From Armatimonadota bacterium (GTDB lineage Bacteria; Armatimonadota; JADLDR01), in the NCBI GenBank assembly GCA_020846535.1, contig JADLDR010000097.1:1-64000 (forward strand): a DNA stretch of 64,000 bases, written 5' to 3'. Under the pieces are notes generated by a model. That model was not told the origin of the DNA. It saw only the letters and a program-made list of their open reading frames with translations, and did not search any database. How positions within the stretch are numbered: position 1 is the first letter of the stretch; the number at the start of each line of letters is the position of its first letter. The position numbers and the translations under genes are program-made. Below, in pieces: positions 24,581 to 33,962 of this stretch.

Positions 24581-24581
24581 C

Positions 24582-25568
24582 CTACCCTCCGATCTGGCTC
24601 ATGCTTCGGGCCGGGCGCGCGAAGCCAACCGTGTTGATCAGATGGCCCGGCTCCTTATCCCACACCGCTTTCCGGAACCGTTCGGCGATATCCCGGTCGC
24701 TCGCGCCGTTTCGCAACGGTTCCCGAAAATCCGTTTCCCGAATGGAAAAAAGGCATGTCCGGAGTTTGCCGTCGGCGGTCAGGCGGACGCGGTTGCACTG
24801 CTCGCAGAACGGTTCCGTCACCGAGGCGATGACTCCGATCTCCCCCTTCCCATCCCGGAAGCGGTAGAGGGTGGCCGGCTCCGCGGTCACGCCTTCCGCA
24901 ACTCGTTCCAGCGGGTAGGCCGTATCGATGCCTGTCACGATCTCCTCGGCGGTCAGGATGTCGGCCCTGTCCCAGTGCCGGTCGGCGTCCAGAGGCATAA
25001 ACTCGATAAAGCGCACCTGATAGGACTTTTCCCGGCCCAGAGCCGCAAAATCGACCAGTTCCGCCTCGGTCAGCCCTTTCATGGCGACCACATTGATCTT
25101 GATGGGATCGAATCCCACCCTCCGGGCCTCCTCGATGCCCTCCATCACCTTGCCGAATACGTTGCGCCGGGTGATTTGCGCGTATTTTTCGGCATCCAGA
25201 GTGTCCAGGCTGATATTGAGCCGCCTCAAACCGGCCTCGTAAAGTTTTCCAGCAATCTCCTTCAGGGAATAGCCGTTGGTGGTCAGGCTTACATCCTTCA
25301 GGGCGGGAATCGCTTTCAGCAGCCTGACCAGTTCGGGCACATCCTTGCGGACGAGCGGCTCGCCTCCGGTCAGCCTGATCTTGTCTATTCCCAGGCCGCT
25401 CGCGATCCCGACAAAGCGGGCGATTTCCTCATAGGTCAGGATATCCTTGCGCGGAAACCACTTCAGCCCTTCCTCCGGCATGCAGTATACGCACCGGAAA
25501 TTACATCTATCGGTAATGGAAATCCTCAAATTGTTGATCCTTCGTCCCAGACGATCCAGCAGAGGCAT
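24582..25568 (-). CDS. moaA: GTP 3',8-cyclase (molybdenum cofactor biosynthesis, radical SAM)
   Basis: The 328-residue protein starts MPLLDRLGRRINNLRISITD at ATG 25568, with AAAGGAG 6 nt upstream. The radical SAM cluster motif is CNFRCVYC (CX3CX2C). The second [4Fe-4S] site is CEQCNRVRLTADGKLRTC, and the C-terminus ends in the Gly-Gly pair typical of MoaA. It converts GTP to 3',8-cyclo-7,8-dihydro-GTP. No other moa or mog genes are nearby, so it is isolated here. The gene is convergent with the his operon. Confidence 0.95.
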   Translation of the reverse strand: MPLLDRLGRRINNLRISITDRCNFRCVYCMPEEGLKWFPRKDILTYEEIARFVGIASGLGIDKIRLTGGEPLVRKDVPELVRLLKAIPALKDVSLTTNGYSLKEIAGKLYEAGLRRLNISLDTLDAEKYAQITRRNVFGKVMEGIEEARRVGFDPIKINVVAMKGLTEAELVDFAALGREKSYQVRFIEFMPLDADRHWDRADILTAEEIVTGIDTAYPLERVAEGVTAEPATLYRFRDGKGEIGVIASVTEPFCEQCNRVRLTADGKLRTCLFSIRETDFREPLRNGASDRDIAERFRKAVWDKEPGHLINTVGFARPARSMSQIGG

Positions 25569-25819
25569 AACCGCTCCTTTCCGAAGAAAGCGCTCCCTAC
25601 CTGTAGTATACCACACTTTCCCGCCCTCGGAAGCTGTAGAAGGCGGCATTTCTTCCGGCCAGGCAGTTTCCGGGCGATCCAGGGCAGATGAAGGAAATTC
25701 AGTCTCTATCAAGAGCAGAGTAGCGCCATAATATAGGATGGGATTTCTATTATTCAGGATATATATAACTCTATAGGCATAATGTTCTTTATGACGTTTC
25801 CTGCCAGAAGGAGGTTTCT

Positions 25820-26500
25820 ATGAGCTATCGACGCTTAACAGCGGCTCTGGGGTCGGCTCTCTTCCTGCTGATCGCGGGATGCGGGGCCGGACTCAAGAAG
25901 GACGGCAGGCTGCCTGTCGCTGACCCGCTGCGCCTGGAAGAGATCAGCGACAAGCCGGACCCGGCCACCCAGGAGCCGCAAGGGGTCAGGATGGATGCGA
26001 ACGGCGGGGCCAGCAGCATCCGGCTCATCGGCGCGTTCAGCGATGTCGAGGGGGAGATCGGCGGGCCGGTGCAGCAGTTCGTGATCTCCCAGCGCCTCGA
26101 CCCGGCCCGGAAGCCGCAGGTCGCCCTGCCGGGCGGCAATCCCCCGGCGACGATCACTCTCAGCCAAATGACCCTCGACGGGCTGAAATTCTCCGACCAG
26201 ACGAACCCAAACCAGGCCGTCACCTTCGATATGGATGTCGTCGGAACGATCTCCCTGACGAATCCCGCCCGGGTCGCTCCTGGAATCTACGCCTATGACG
26301 CCGTCGTCCAGAGCGAAGGAGCCGATCCCAGCCTGACCGCCCGGCTGGCTGGGATCGATTTCGGCTCTCTGGTCCGCATCCTGACCCAGAACGGCGCGAA
26401 CAATGTCGCCGGCGCGATGAATTTGAAAACCGACGGCCTGCCGGACGGCAGCGTCCTGACCCTCTGGTTCGGGGAAGGCACCGGCACGATCATTTTTTAG
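25820..26500 (+). CDS. Predicted lipoprotein of unknown function
   Basis: The 226-residue protein begins with a lipoprotein signal: MSYRRLTAALGSALFLLIAG followed by Cys21 in an L-I-A-G-C lipobox. The mature part is soluble, beta-rich and polar (SSIRLIGAFSDVEGEIG, TITLSQMTLDGLKFSD, VTFDMDVVGTISLTN), without a recognised domain. It lies 12 nt before a gene for an outer-membrane-type barrel and is probably its operon partner. AGAAGGAGG precedes the ATG. The 250 bases upstream, shared with divergent moaA, are AT-rich and hold the promoters, none clear enough to place. Confidence 0.7.
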   Translation: MSYRRLTAALGSALFLLIAGCGAGLKKDGRLPVADPLRLEEISDKPDPATQEPQGVRMDANGGASSIRLIGAFSDVEGEIGGPVQQFVISQRLDPARKPQVALPGGNPPATITLSQMTLDGLKFSDQTNPNQAVTFDMDVVGTISLTNPARVAPGIYAYDAVVQSEGADPSLTARLAGIDFGSLVRILTQNGANNVAGAMNLKTDGLPDGSVLTLWFGEGTGTIIF

Positions 26501-26512
26501 GGAGGAATCGAT

Positions 26513-27616
26513 ATGCGTTTCCTGTTGCGATGCGGGCAGGCTCTCCTCATCTCGGCCCTCTTCCTGATCCCGCTGCAAGCCGATGAGGTCTCCTTCGGCG
26601 CTCTCGAAAACCGGGGTATGGCCGGCGCAGGGCTGGCTCTGATGCGAAATCCGTCATCCCAGGTCTTCATCAACCCGGCTGCCGCCTCCTACATCCGGGG
26701 CTTCAAGTTCGGGATCGGCAGCATCAACCTGGCCCACGAGAACGCCACCCTCCGGCAGATCGAGGACGTGCTGGAGGCCGGGCAGGGCGGTATCGTCGAT
26801 CTGAACAACGCCGCCCGGATCATCCGCACCTTCGGAGAGAAAGACCACGTGCGGGCAGTCTTTTCGGGAGACCTGGGCCTATCCTTCTCCAGCGTGTGCA
26901 TCACCGGCGGCGGGGTTGCGGACATGCGGTTTTATTCCAACCCCAGCCTCCGGCGGTGGGCCAGCGGGGCCACGAACGACCTGACCCGGGACGCGCGGGG
27001 AGACGTATACGGCGCGGCCGCCTACAGCCTCCCCGATATCACCGCAGCCCGCCGGTTCTTTACGCAGACCGGCGAGGTCTCGGCAGGTCTCCGGCTGCGG
27101 CGGCTCAAAGCCTACTACACCCACTACTTCGCCGGCTACAGCGCCCTTACGGGCGGGAACGCGGGCCTGAAGGCCCCCGAATTGGGAGGCAAAAGCTACC
27201 TCTCCAAGACAGGCGCTTCCATCGATCTGGGCTTCTTCTGGCGCTTCCAGGAAGCAAAGATGTCTGCCCTGGCGCTGGTGATCGAAAACTTCATCGAGCC
27301 CAACATCAAGTTCCCGGCCACGGATACGCAGGGGTTCCCGGCGGAAATCAAGCCCTTCAAGCGGGCTATCAACCTCGGCGCGGCAGCTGAATTGCCGCTG
27401 GGGGTCGTGGTCGCAGGGGATATCCTCGACTTCGGCAACAACGCGGGCCGCAGCGAGATCCGCGCCGGCGCGGAAAAACGCTTCACCCCCGCCTTCGCGC
27501 TCCAGGCAGGCTATGGAACCCGCAACGGCCCGGCCTTCGGGGTCAACCTCTTCGGCTTCAATGTTTCGGTCGCCAAAAAGTTCCCTGTGCAGGTTTCCAG
27601 GACGCTGAGCTTTTAA
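26513..27616 (+). CDS. Outer-membrane-type beta-barrel protein (TraF/PorV/FadL-like)
   Basis: The 367-residue protein has a signal peptide (ALLISALFLIPLQA). The N-terminal mature motif ALENRGMAGAGLALMRNPSS, followed by FINPAA, is typical of TraF-like and PorV/FadL-related barrels. Alternating hydrophobic strands with Gly and aromatic residues fill the rest (AFALQAGYGTRNGPAFGVNL), and the chain ends in Phe (SRTLSF), the outer-membrane insertion signal. It therefore argues for a diderm envelope. It follows the lipoprotein gene by 12 nt. The cargo or role is unknown. Confidence 0.7.
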   Translation: MRFLLRCGQALLISALFLIPLQADEVSFGALENRGMAGAGLALMRNPSSQVFINPAAASYIRGFKFGIGSINLAHENATLRQIEDVLEAGQGGIVDLNNAARIIRTFGEKDHVRAVFSGDLGLSFSSVCITGGGVADMRFYSNPSLRRWASGATNDLTRDARGDVYGAAAYSLPDITAARRFFTQTGEVSAGLRLRRLKAYYTHYFAGYSALTGGNAGLKAPELGGKSYLSKTGASIDLGFFWRFQEAKMSALALVIENFIEPNIKFPATDTQGFPAEIKPFKRAINLGAAAELPLGVVVAGDILDFGNNAGRSEIRAGAEKRFTPAFALQAGYGTRNGPAFGVNLFGFNVSVAKKFPVQVSRTLSF

Positions 27617-27628
27617 GAGCGGGGACGA

Positions 27629-28375
27629 TCAATCGCGCTCTTCCAGCCGTTCCATCACCATATCCCGCAGGCGGGAGACGATTTCCTGAACCATCCTTTC
27701 TCCCGCCTCCGCGGACGCATGCCGCCTCGGATCCTGGCCGTAGATGGCGTAAAGGGGATGGGCCGGGTCATGAGGGCCGGTCGGGGTGTCCGGGAAGGCA
27801 ACCTCAGATGCTTCCCTTCCACCCTTCAGCCAGTCCAGGCGCACCCAGGAAGGATCCAGGGCAAGAGCGATGCTCGTCTCGTATTTGGCCGCATGATCGC
27901 CGGCGAAGGCGTCCCCGGGCATCGGGGTGGTGATTTCCGGCTCGGTCAGGCCGATATAGCGGGTGGCCGGGTTCCGGCGGCCCGCCTCCTCCGCCAGGCG
28001 GCGGGCCATCTGCACCTGCTCCGAAGGGTAGTGCCCGGTCAGGATCGCCACTACCTTGAAGCCGAAGCGAGCCAGGTGATCCAGGGTCGTTTCCAGGAGG
28101 GGCCGTATCCGCTCCTCCTCCACGATAACGGTCCACTTATAGCCGATATGCCCGCCTCCTGTCCCGTAGAAGAAGGCAGGCAGCACCGCTCCCCCCGTCT
28201 CCCGCGCCGCCCGCAAGCACAGCGCATGGGCCTTCACCGCATCGAAGCACACCGGCAGATGCCATCCGTGATGCTCGAAAGTCCCGAGCGGCACATAGGC
28301 GACCGGCGCAGCCGCTACAATCTCCTCCAAATCATCGGGACGCATGAATTCCCACCGACCGAACGGCTTGGACAT
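27629..28375 (-). CDS. Creatininase-family amidohydrolase
   Basis: The 248-residue protein shows the creatininase/mycofactocin-MftE metal site PLGTFEHHGWHLPVCFDAV, where Glu, His and Asp bind two metals. It also has ILTGHYPSEQ and GDHAAKYETSIALAL with the second Glu. Members hydrolyse cyclic or linear amides, for example creatinine or formamidopyrimidine intermediates. No creatine, riboflavin or mycofactocin genes flank it, so the substrate stays open. AAAGGAGG lies 6 nt before ATG 28375. It is convergent with the barrel gene and lies 38 nt downstream of the large glycosidase-like gene on the same strand, so it may be co-transcribed with it. Confidence 0.87.
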   Translation of the reverse strand: MSKPFGRWEFMRPDDLEEIVAAAPVAYVPLGTFEHHGWHLPVCFDAVKAHALCLRAARETGGAVLPAFFYGTGGGHIGYKWTVIVEEERIRPLLETTLDHLARFGFKVVAILTGHYPSEQVQMARRLAEEAGRRNPATRYIGLTEPEITTPMPGDAFAGDHAAKYETSIALALDPSWVRLDWLKGGREASEVAFPDTPTGPHDPAHPLYAIYGQDPRRHASAEAGERMVQEIVSRLRDMVMERLEERD

Positions 28376-28413
28376 CTATGGCCTCCTTTATACAGGGCAA
28401 CCGTACCTATCCA

Positions 28414-31400
28414 TCACTCCGCCCTCCACCGATAGATCTTCGCCCCGTTCAGCGGCAAGCGCCATCGGGTGGCGTTCACCCGGACAGGTTGAAGAGACGG
28501 GCCGGATCCGCCGACGGATGCGATATGGCGGGGCCTCCCGAAGCGGCGGGCGTCGAGTTCCAGGACGAATTTGGCGTTGCGGGGATAGGCGATCAAAGCC
28601 CATGTCCTGCCGGCGCGCTTGGCCCACAGGCTTCCATCGGTTCGGACCGTGCCGAAATCCACGGTTTTTCCGGCGGTGTTGAGGTGCTGGCGGTAAAGCT
28701 GCACCCGCTCGCTGCCGCTTTCCCGGGAGGGCGTGAAGCGAATCTCCGCCCCCTGCCGGCGCACCGACAGGACGCCGAGCTTGATGCGCCCGTAGCCGTC
28801 ATCCTCCCCTTCGAGCGGGATGCGGCCTCCCGCCTGGGAGAAGAGCCCGATAGCCCAGTCGTAGTCGCCGTCCTCCAGGCCATCGGGCAGCCGGATCGCA
28901 TACGGCCCGTCGCTGATGGACCGGCCTTTGCGCCACCGGGAGATCGGGACCGGCAGGGGATGGTCCTGCTGGAAGACAATGCTTTCGGAGGCGGACTCCG
29001 CTTTCCCGAAATGGACGAAACAGAGGTAATTTTCCCCCAGCGCCTCGCCGACCTGCCACCGATAAGCCGCCCGGAACCGCCGCGGTCCGTCCTGGCGAAA
29101 CTCCTGAACGGACGGCCTGATCTTGCGAAGCCCGGTCGTGTTCCAATGCTCGTAGTTGCGGGCATTGGCGAAAACGGAGTCCGCCGTTTCCGCATAATCG
29201 ACCAGGACGCCCGACCTCCGGGCGGTATAGGCGGTCACGCCTGCCCCGCTCGCCTGCCACCCGAACCGGGGCAGCGCCAGGTTCCCGACCTTCAGGGGAT
29301 CCGAGCTGCTGTTGGCGGTGACGGTCAGGCCGCTGGCGTACCGCACCCGAACCTGCTTCCAGTCGCCCTTCTTGGCGGCGGCGGTGCTGTCGATCCACCG
29401 GCCCCCACTGCGGTAGCGGATATCGACAGGGATGGAGGCGGCGTAGCGGGCCGTCACCGGGGAAAGCAGGTGGCGCTCCAGCCAGGCGAGAGGCACCACC
29501 GACCAGGTGGAAGCGGCCAGGAACCCGGCATGGCCGTAAGCGACCTCCTGCATCCGGTATTCGTCCAGAACGCGCATCGGAGGGATCGCGCCCCATCGGG
29601 CGCGGGACCACCACCGCTCGTAATACCCCATGCCGTGATTGAACTGGAGCGGGTGGATTTTGAGCAGATCGAAATCCACCATGAGCGGCGCGCCGATCCC
29701 CTGCCCGGCGGGCCAACCGCTCCCGAACTGGGCTTCCACGCCGTCCAGAGCGCCGCTCCAGTACCAGTGGCTTCCCCCTTCCCCGAAAACCGGGCCGCCG
29801 TGCGTCCTGCGCTCGTATCGCCAGAGCTGCCGGTGAACGTCCCAGACCCGACGGAACCGGCCCGCCCCTCTCTCCCCGGCCCGGAAATCCACATGAAACC
29901 ACGGCGGAACGGCGGAATGGACGTCCAGGTAGCAGGCGTTCGTGCCGTAGCGACGGTGGATTTCCGGGGACTGGGACTGCGCCAGGGGCAGGATCGCATC
30001 GGGCTTTACGGCAAAGGATTGAATCTTCGTGCCGGGATTGTACCAGGCCGGAACCCGCTTGCCTTCCGAATCGAGAGCGATATGAGTTTCATCGAAACGC
30101 TCATAATTAGGGTAATAGTCCACATAGTTCTCGTGGAGGGCCATCAGGTGGCCGAGGCGCTTTCCGGCAGCGACCAGGGTTTTCATGCCGGGGTCCCCGC
30201 CGAGGGAAGCGTCCGCAGGGATGTGGGCGGGCAGGGCGTTGTCATAGCCGCTCCGCTGCCAGACGTGGATGATCGGGATGCAGTTCGTGATGCCGTATTC
30301 GGCAAGAGTTTCCAGGCGGCGGGCAATATCGGTGTAGCGGCCTCCCCACGTGTCCAGAACGATCCGGTCGGCGATCCGGGCTCGATATGGGGAAGGAGGG
30401 TTCGGGATGCCGGGCAATACTTCCGCAAGATGCCAGGCTGCCGTAAAAATGATGCGTTCCTTCAGAGGATTGCGCCTGCCGTCCGTCAGAGCGCCGTAAT
30501 AGGCGCGGGTTCCCTCGTGGCTGGATGCTCGGGATGCGGTCCAGTCGAGGAAGGCGTTGACGAAAAGGTTTTCGCCGGGCAGGTAGCGCACCTGGCCCGT
30601 GTAATAGGGGAGCGTCACATTCCGCCTCCTCAGCACCGGCCCGAAATTGCCTCCCTCCATCATGCCGATGCCCGGCTGGTCGCTCTCGATATCGAAGACC
30701 AGGCTCTTCCCGGACAGCCGACAGACAATCGACAGCATATAATTTTTCGCGGCAGACTTATACCTTATTCGATATGCCAAGCGATTCTTTTTCACATCCC
30801 AGCAGGAGACGCCAGAGAATTCGGCGGGCGGATCCCACACGAAACCGGCGGCATTGGCTAAAGGAACCGACACAGGGGCGACCCCTTTCATGGCGGCCTT
30901 CAGGGTCAGCCTGCCGAGAAAGCCGTCCTTTGCCGATTGAGGCGGCTGCCAGCGATATTCCAGCGTGCCATCGCCGCCGGTGTAGCGAAGCGACGCTGTG
31001 CCTCCCTTCCGCACAACCGATGCCTGCCCGAAAAACCCACTGGCTGGAACGACCGACTTGCCGGTGGATACCATCTTCGCCAGCAAGATCGGAGGGGGAG
31101 ATGGATACGCGGTGCGACGCAGCTTCAGGCCTGGAAGACCGATCCGCCGGTCGCCCCACAGCGAAAAATCGAAGCCGGGGTTGTCATTGGGGCCGGGATC
31201 GGTTTCAAAGCGCAGGATGAGCCTTTGCCCGGCATAAGCAGTCAAATCGATCCGATAAGGGAGCCAATCGGCATCCCTGCGGAACGCCTCCAGCAGTTTT
31301 TTACGGTTGGCGTATATGCGGAAGACCGCGCCGTCGGAATTGCCGACGATATCCGAGCGCAGGGCCGTCGCCCCGGTCAAAACGATGCGGGGAAGCCGGG

Positions 31401-31704
31401 GCAGATCGAAGGCGAACTCCTGGAAAGCGACGCCGGTTCCGCCGCGCCAGGGGCAGTGCAGAAGAAAAGCCTTCCTGCCGTTCTGCTCCCCGACCGGAAG
31501 GCAAGCCACCCCGGTTCTGTCCTCCATATTGCCCGACCATCCGACCGGGTACTCCTGCTCCGCCCGGCCCCGGTAGGCGTACCCGACCCGGTACAGGCCG
31601 AGTTCATCGAGATTCATCACCGGCATATCGGGCGCGACCACCGGCTGGGCCATCACTGGGGCCAGAAGAAACCCCAGGGCCAGCGACCATAACCAGCGCA
31701 TCAT
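28414..31704 (-). CDS. Very large secreted glycosidase-like multidomain protein
   Basis: ATG 31704 follows GGAGGATAAG; the frame stays open to 31788 without a better start. The 1096-residue protein has a signal peptide (WLWSLALGFLLAPVMA). N-terminal beta-sandwich domains follow (RIDLTAYAGQRLILRFETD is like a jelly-roll binding module). The central barrel covers about residues 440-780, with RIVLDTWGGRYTDIARRLET, LMALHENYVDYYPNY, NACYLDVHSAVPPW and GPVFGEGGSHWYWSGALDGV. C-terminal beta domains end the protein. The barrel order recalls GH101-like or GH-like DUF families in environmental genomes. Acidic residues in YLDVHS and FGEGG are candidates for catalysis. The exact family and substrate cannot be assigned by eye. 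Confidence 0.6.
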   Translation of the reverse strand: MMRWLWSLALGFLLAPVMAQPVVAPDMPVMNLDELGLYRVGYAYRGRAEQEYPVGWSGNMEDRTGVACLPVGEQNGRKAFLLHCPWRGGTGVAFQEFAFDLPRLPRIVLTGATALRSDIVGNSDGAVFRIYANRKKLLEAFRRDADWLPYRIDLTAYAGQRLILRFETDPGPNDNPGFDFSLWGDRRIGLPGLKLRRTAYPSPPPILLAKMVSTGKSVVPASGFFGQASVVRKGGTASLRYTGGDGTLEYRWQPPQSAKDGFLGRLTLKAAMKGVAPVSVPLANAAGFVWDPPAEFSGVSCWDVKKNRLAYRIRYKSAAKNYMLSIVCRLSGKSLVFDIESDQPGIGMMEGGNFGPVLRRRNVTLPYYTGQVRYLPGENLFVNAFLDWTASRASSHEGTRAYYGALTDGRRNPLKERIIFTAAWHLAEVLPGIPNPPSPYRARIADRIVLDTWGGRYTDIARRLETLAEYGITNCIPIIHVWQRSGYDNALPAHIPADASLGGDPGMKTLVAAGKRLGHLMALHENYVDYYPNYERFDETHIALDSEGKRVPAWYNPGTKIQSFAVKPDAILPLAQSQSPEIHRRYGTNACYLDVHSAVPPWFHVDFRAGERGAGRFRRVWDVHRQLWRYERRTHGGPVFGEGGSHWYWSGALDGVEAQFGSGWPAGQGIGAPLMVDFDLLKIHPLQFNHGMGYYERWWSRARWGAIPPMRVLDEYRMQEVAYGHAGFLAASTWSVVPLAWLERHLLSPVTARYAASIPVDIRYRSGGRWIDSTAAAKKGDWKQVRVRYASGLTVTANSSSDPLKVGNLALPRFGWQASGAGVTAYTARRSGVLVDYAETADSVFANARNYEHWNTTGLRKIRPSVQEFRQDGPRRFRAAYRWQVGEALGENYLCFVHFGKAESASESIVFQQDHPLPVPISRWRKGRSISDGPYAIRLPDGLEDGDYDWAIGLFSQAGGRIPLEGEDDGYGRIKLGVLSVRRQGAEIRFTPSRESGSERVQLYRQHLNTAGKTVDFGTVRTDGSLWAKRAGRTWALIAYPRNAKFVLELDARRFGRPRHIASVGGSGPSLQPVRVNATRWRLPLNGAKIYRWRAE

Positions 31705-31790
31705 CTTATCCTCCGTGCTGCGAAATCCGGGATGTGTATTCGCATCGGGAGGGATAGATTCCTGCTGTCCCTGAATCAGGAGGCGCATCC

Positions 31791-32633
31791 ATGAATCTGC
31801 TCGATATCATCCGCCGCAATCCCGCCCCGCAGCCCTGGTCGGAGGGCGACGATATTCCCTGGCATGACGCCCGTTTCAGCGAGAGGATGCTCCGGGAGCA
31901 TCTCTCCCAGGCGCACGACCATGCAAGCCGCCGTTTCGAGATCATCGACCGGCAGGTGGACTGGATTCACCGGAAACTGCTCCAGGGCCGGGCCTCACGC
32001 ATCCTCGATCTCGGCTGCGGGCCGGGATTGCACACAGAGCGGCTGGCGAGCCGGGGCCATAACTGCATAGGCATAGACTACTCCCCGGCCTCGGTGGAAT
32101 ACGCCCGCAAGGTGGCCGAAACGGGTCGGTTAGCCTGCGCCTACCGCCTGGAAGATATCCGGTACGCCGACTTCGGCAGCGGCTTCGATCTGGCGATGCT
32201 TCTTTTCGGAGAGTTCAATGTCTTCAGGCCGGAGGTGGCCCTGGACATCGTTCGCCGCGCCAAAGACGCACTCACATCTGACGGCCTTCTCCTCCTGGAG
32301 CCGCACTCCTATGACGCTGTGGCCCGAACCGGCGGCGCAGGCTCATCGTGGCATACCTCGGAAAGCGGACTCTTCGGCGACCGGCCCTATCTGTGCCTGG
32401 AGGAAAATCTGTGGAACTTTGAGGCTAAAACCGCTACATCCCGTTACTACATTGTGAATGCGGACGGTTCTGTAGAAAGCCATTCGCACTCCTACCAGGC
32501 ATATACCGACGAGGAGTACCGCCAGATCTTGAAGTCCTCCGGCTTCAAGGAAGTGGATTTTTACCCTTCGCTGCTGGGGGTTCCGGATGAGAGCCAGGCA
32601 GGGCTGATGGCGGTGGTCGCGGGTGTTGGATAA
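31791..32633 (+). CDS. Class I SAM-dependent methyltransferase
   Basis: The 280-residue protein carries the SAM-binding motif I ILDLGCGPGLHTERLASRG near residues 70-90. The acidic strand end GIDYSP and post-motifs MLLFGEFNVFRPE and DGLLLLEPHSYD match small-molecule methyltransferases of the Methyltransf_25 type. The N-terminal 65 residues are helical and may form a substrate lid. AATCAGGAGGCGCATCC precedes ATG 31791. It is divergent from the large glycosidase-like gene (86-nt gap). The substrate is unknown; the neighbouring DNA methylase is a separate, foreign-looking gene. Confidence 0.82.
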   Translation: MNLLDIIRRNPAPQPWSEGDDIPWHDARFSERMLREHLSQAHDHASRRFEIIDRQVDWIHRKLLQGRASRILDLGCGPGLHTERLASRGHNCIGIDYSPASVEYARKVAETGRLACAYRLEDIRYADFGSGFDLAMLLFGEFNVFRPEVALDIVRRAKDALTSDGLLLLEPHSYDAVARTGGAGSSWHTSESGLFGDRPYLCLEENLWNFEAKTATSRYYIVNADGSVESHSHSYQAYTDEEYRQILKSSGFKEVDFYPSLLGVPDESQAGLMAVVAGVG

Positions 32634-32686
32634 CGAGAGCGTTTTTCGTGACGGCATCGGTAGGCCGAGGAGGAATCGGAGAGAAA

Positions 32687-32715
32687 TTCCAAGAATAAAT
32701 TCATGTCTGTATGAT
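32687..32715 (+). promoter_or_regulatory. Possible promoter of the DNA methylase gene
   Basis: TTCCAA at 32687-32692 and TATGAT at 32710-32715 are separated by 17 nt. They lie in an AT-rich stretch 21 nt before the methylase start, which has AAGGAGC as its binding site. The -35 match is weak. Confidence 0.35.
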
Positions 32716-32735
32716 ATTGAAACAAGGAGCGCTTT

Positions 32736-33962
32736 ATGGCCCGAAACAAACCTCTGGTGCCCATCAGCCGAAATTATCTGCTCACCACCGTCCAGGAGGC
32801 CAAGCAGGTTGCCCGGTCATGGCTCAAGGAGTTCGGGCTGGATCATGTGATCAAGTTCGGGCTGCCCGAAATCGATGACCGTTACCATTTCTGGCGCGTG
32901 CCTTTGCTGAAAGAAGATGGAAAAACCAAGCTGGGAGAACTGGTTATCGATGCTTATACGACCGAAGTTCTGCCCGATAAAAGCACGCGCCCGGAAATCC
33001 TGGAAGCGCGCCTGTTGAAAAAGGACGCCGAAGGCGCGGATCCGAAGCGCCGTTCCAGGCGTGACTATCCGATTTCGCCTTTACGCAATACAGTGGCTTT
33101 CGGCGATTGCGTGGATGTGATCGACGATATGCCTGCCGGGTCGGTCGATCTCGTTTTCACATCCCCGCCCTATTTCAACGCCCGTCCCGAATACAGCGAA
33201 TATGAGCAATACGAGCAGTATCTTTTCGAGATGCGGCAGATGATCAAGCGATGCCATCGTGTCTTGAACGAGGGCCGCTTTTTCGTGATGAACACCTCCC
33301 CGGTGCTGCTGCGCCGGGCCAGCCGCAGCGAATCGTCCAGGCGTCTCGCGGTGCCGTTCGATTTACATCGTATTTTCGTGGAAGAAGGCTTCGATTTCAT
33401 CGATGACATTATCTGGATGAAACCCGAAGGGGCCGGATGGGCGACCGGGCGCGGGAGGCGATTCGCCGCAGACCGGAACCCTCTACAATATAAAGCCGTT
33501 CCCGTCACAGAATATGTGCTGGTGTATCGCAAAAAAAGCGACCTGCTCATCGATTGGTTTATCCGCAATCATCCTGATCCATCCGTTGTGGAATCCTCCA
33601 GGATCGGCGATGATTACGAAAGAACGAACGTTTGGCGCATCCAACCGGCGACGAATTCGCAGCATCCGGCGGCCTTTCCGATGGAACTGGCCGAAAAAGT
33701 GGTCTCTTATTACTCTTTTCGGAACGATGTCGTGATGGACCCAATGGCAGGCAGCGGGACGGTCGGCGCTGCCGCCTCCAGGCTGGGACGCCGTTTCGTC
33801 CTCATCGATAGCAATCCGGCTTATCTGAAAATCATACGCGAGAGCGTTGTCGGCTGGCTGGGCCGCGCCGCCGAAGGCGTTCTCTATATCAATTGCGACC
33901 CGAAATCGCTTCCCCTGGGGCTTTTCGATTGCACCGAATCTGATAACGGAGAAAAGGAATAA
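32736..33962 (+). CDS. DNA methyltransferase (N4-cytosine/N6-adenine type) of a type II system
   Basis: The 408-residue enzyme has motif IV first (VDLVFTSPPYFNAR near residues 137-150) and motif I late (DPMAGSGTVGAAASRLG near 336), the order of beta-class amino-methyltransferases. FVLIDSNPAY continues the SAM pocket. TSPPY is more common in N4-cytosine than N6-adenine enzymes. The N-terminal 115 residues are an extra domain and could contact DNA. The gene is lower in GC than the neighbours. Its stop overlaps the start of the nuclease frame (TAATG), so the two form one unit. Since the nuclease is broken, this is now probably a solitary methylase. Confidence 0.88.
   Translation: MARNKPLVPISRNYLLTTVQEAKQVARSWLKEFGLDHVIKFGLPEIDDRYHFWRVPLLKEDGKTKLGELVIDAYTTEVLPDKSTRPEILEARLLKKDAEGADPKRRSRRDYPISPLRNTVAFGDCVDVIDDMPAGSVDLVFTSPPYFNARPEYSEYEQYEQYLFEMRQMIKRCHRVLNEGRFFVMNTSPVLLRRASRSESSRRLAVPFDLHRIFVEEGFDFIDDIIWMKPEGAGWATGRGRRFAADRNPLQYKAVPVTEYVLVYRKKSDLLIDWFIRNHPDPSVVESSRIGDDYERTNVWRIQPATNSQHPAAFPMELAEKVVSYYSFRNDVVMDPMAGSGTVGAAASRLGRRFVLIDSNPAYLKIIRESVVGWLGRAAEGVLYINCDPKSLPLGLFDCTESDNGEKE

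Noticed and set aside
28378-30861. An 827-codon + strand open frame
   Set aside because: It is antisense to the large secreted glycosidase-like gene, with no recognisable domain; a GC-rich third-position artefact.
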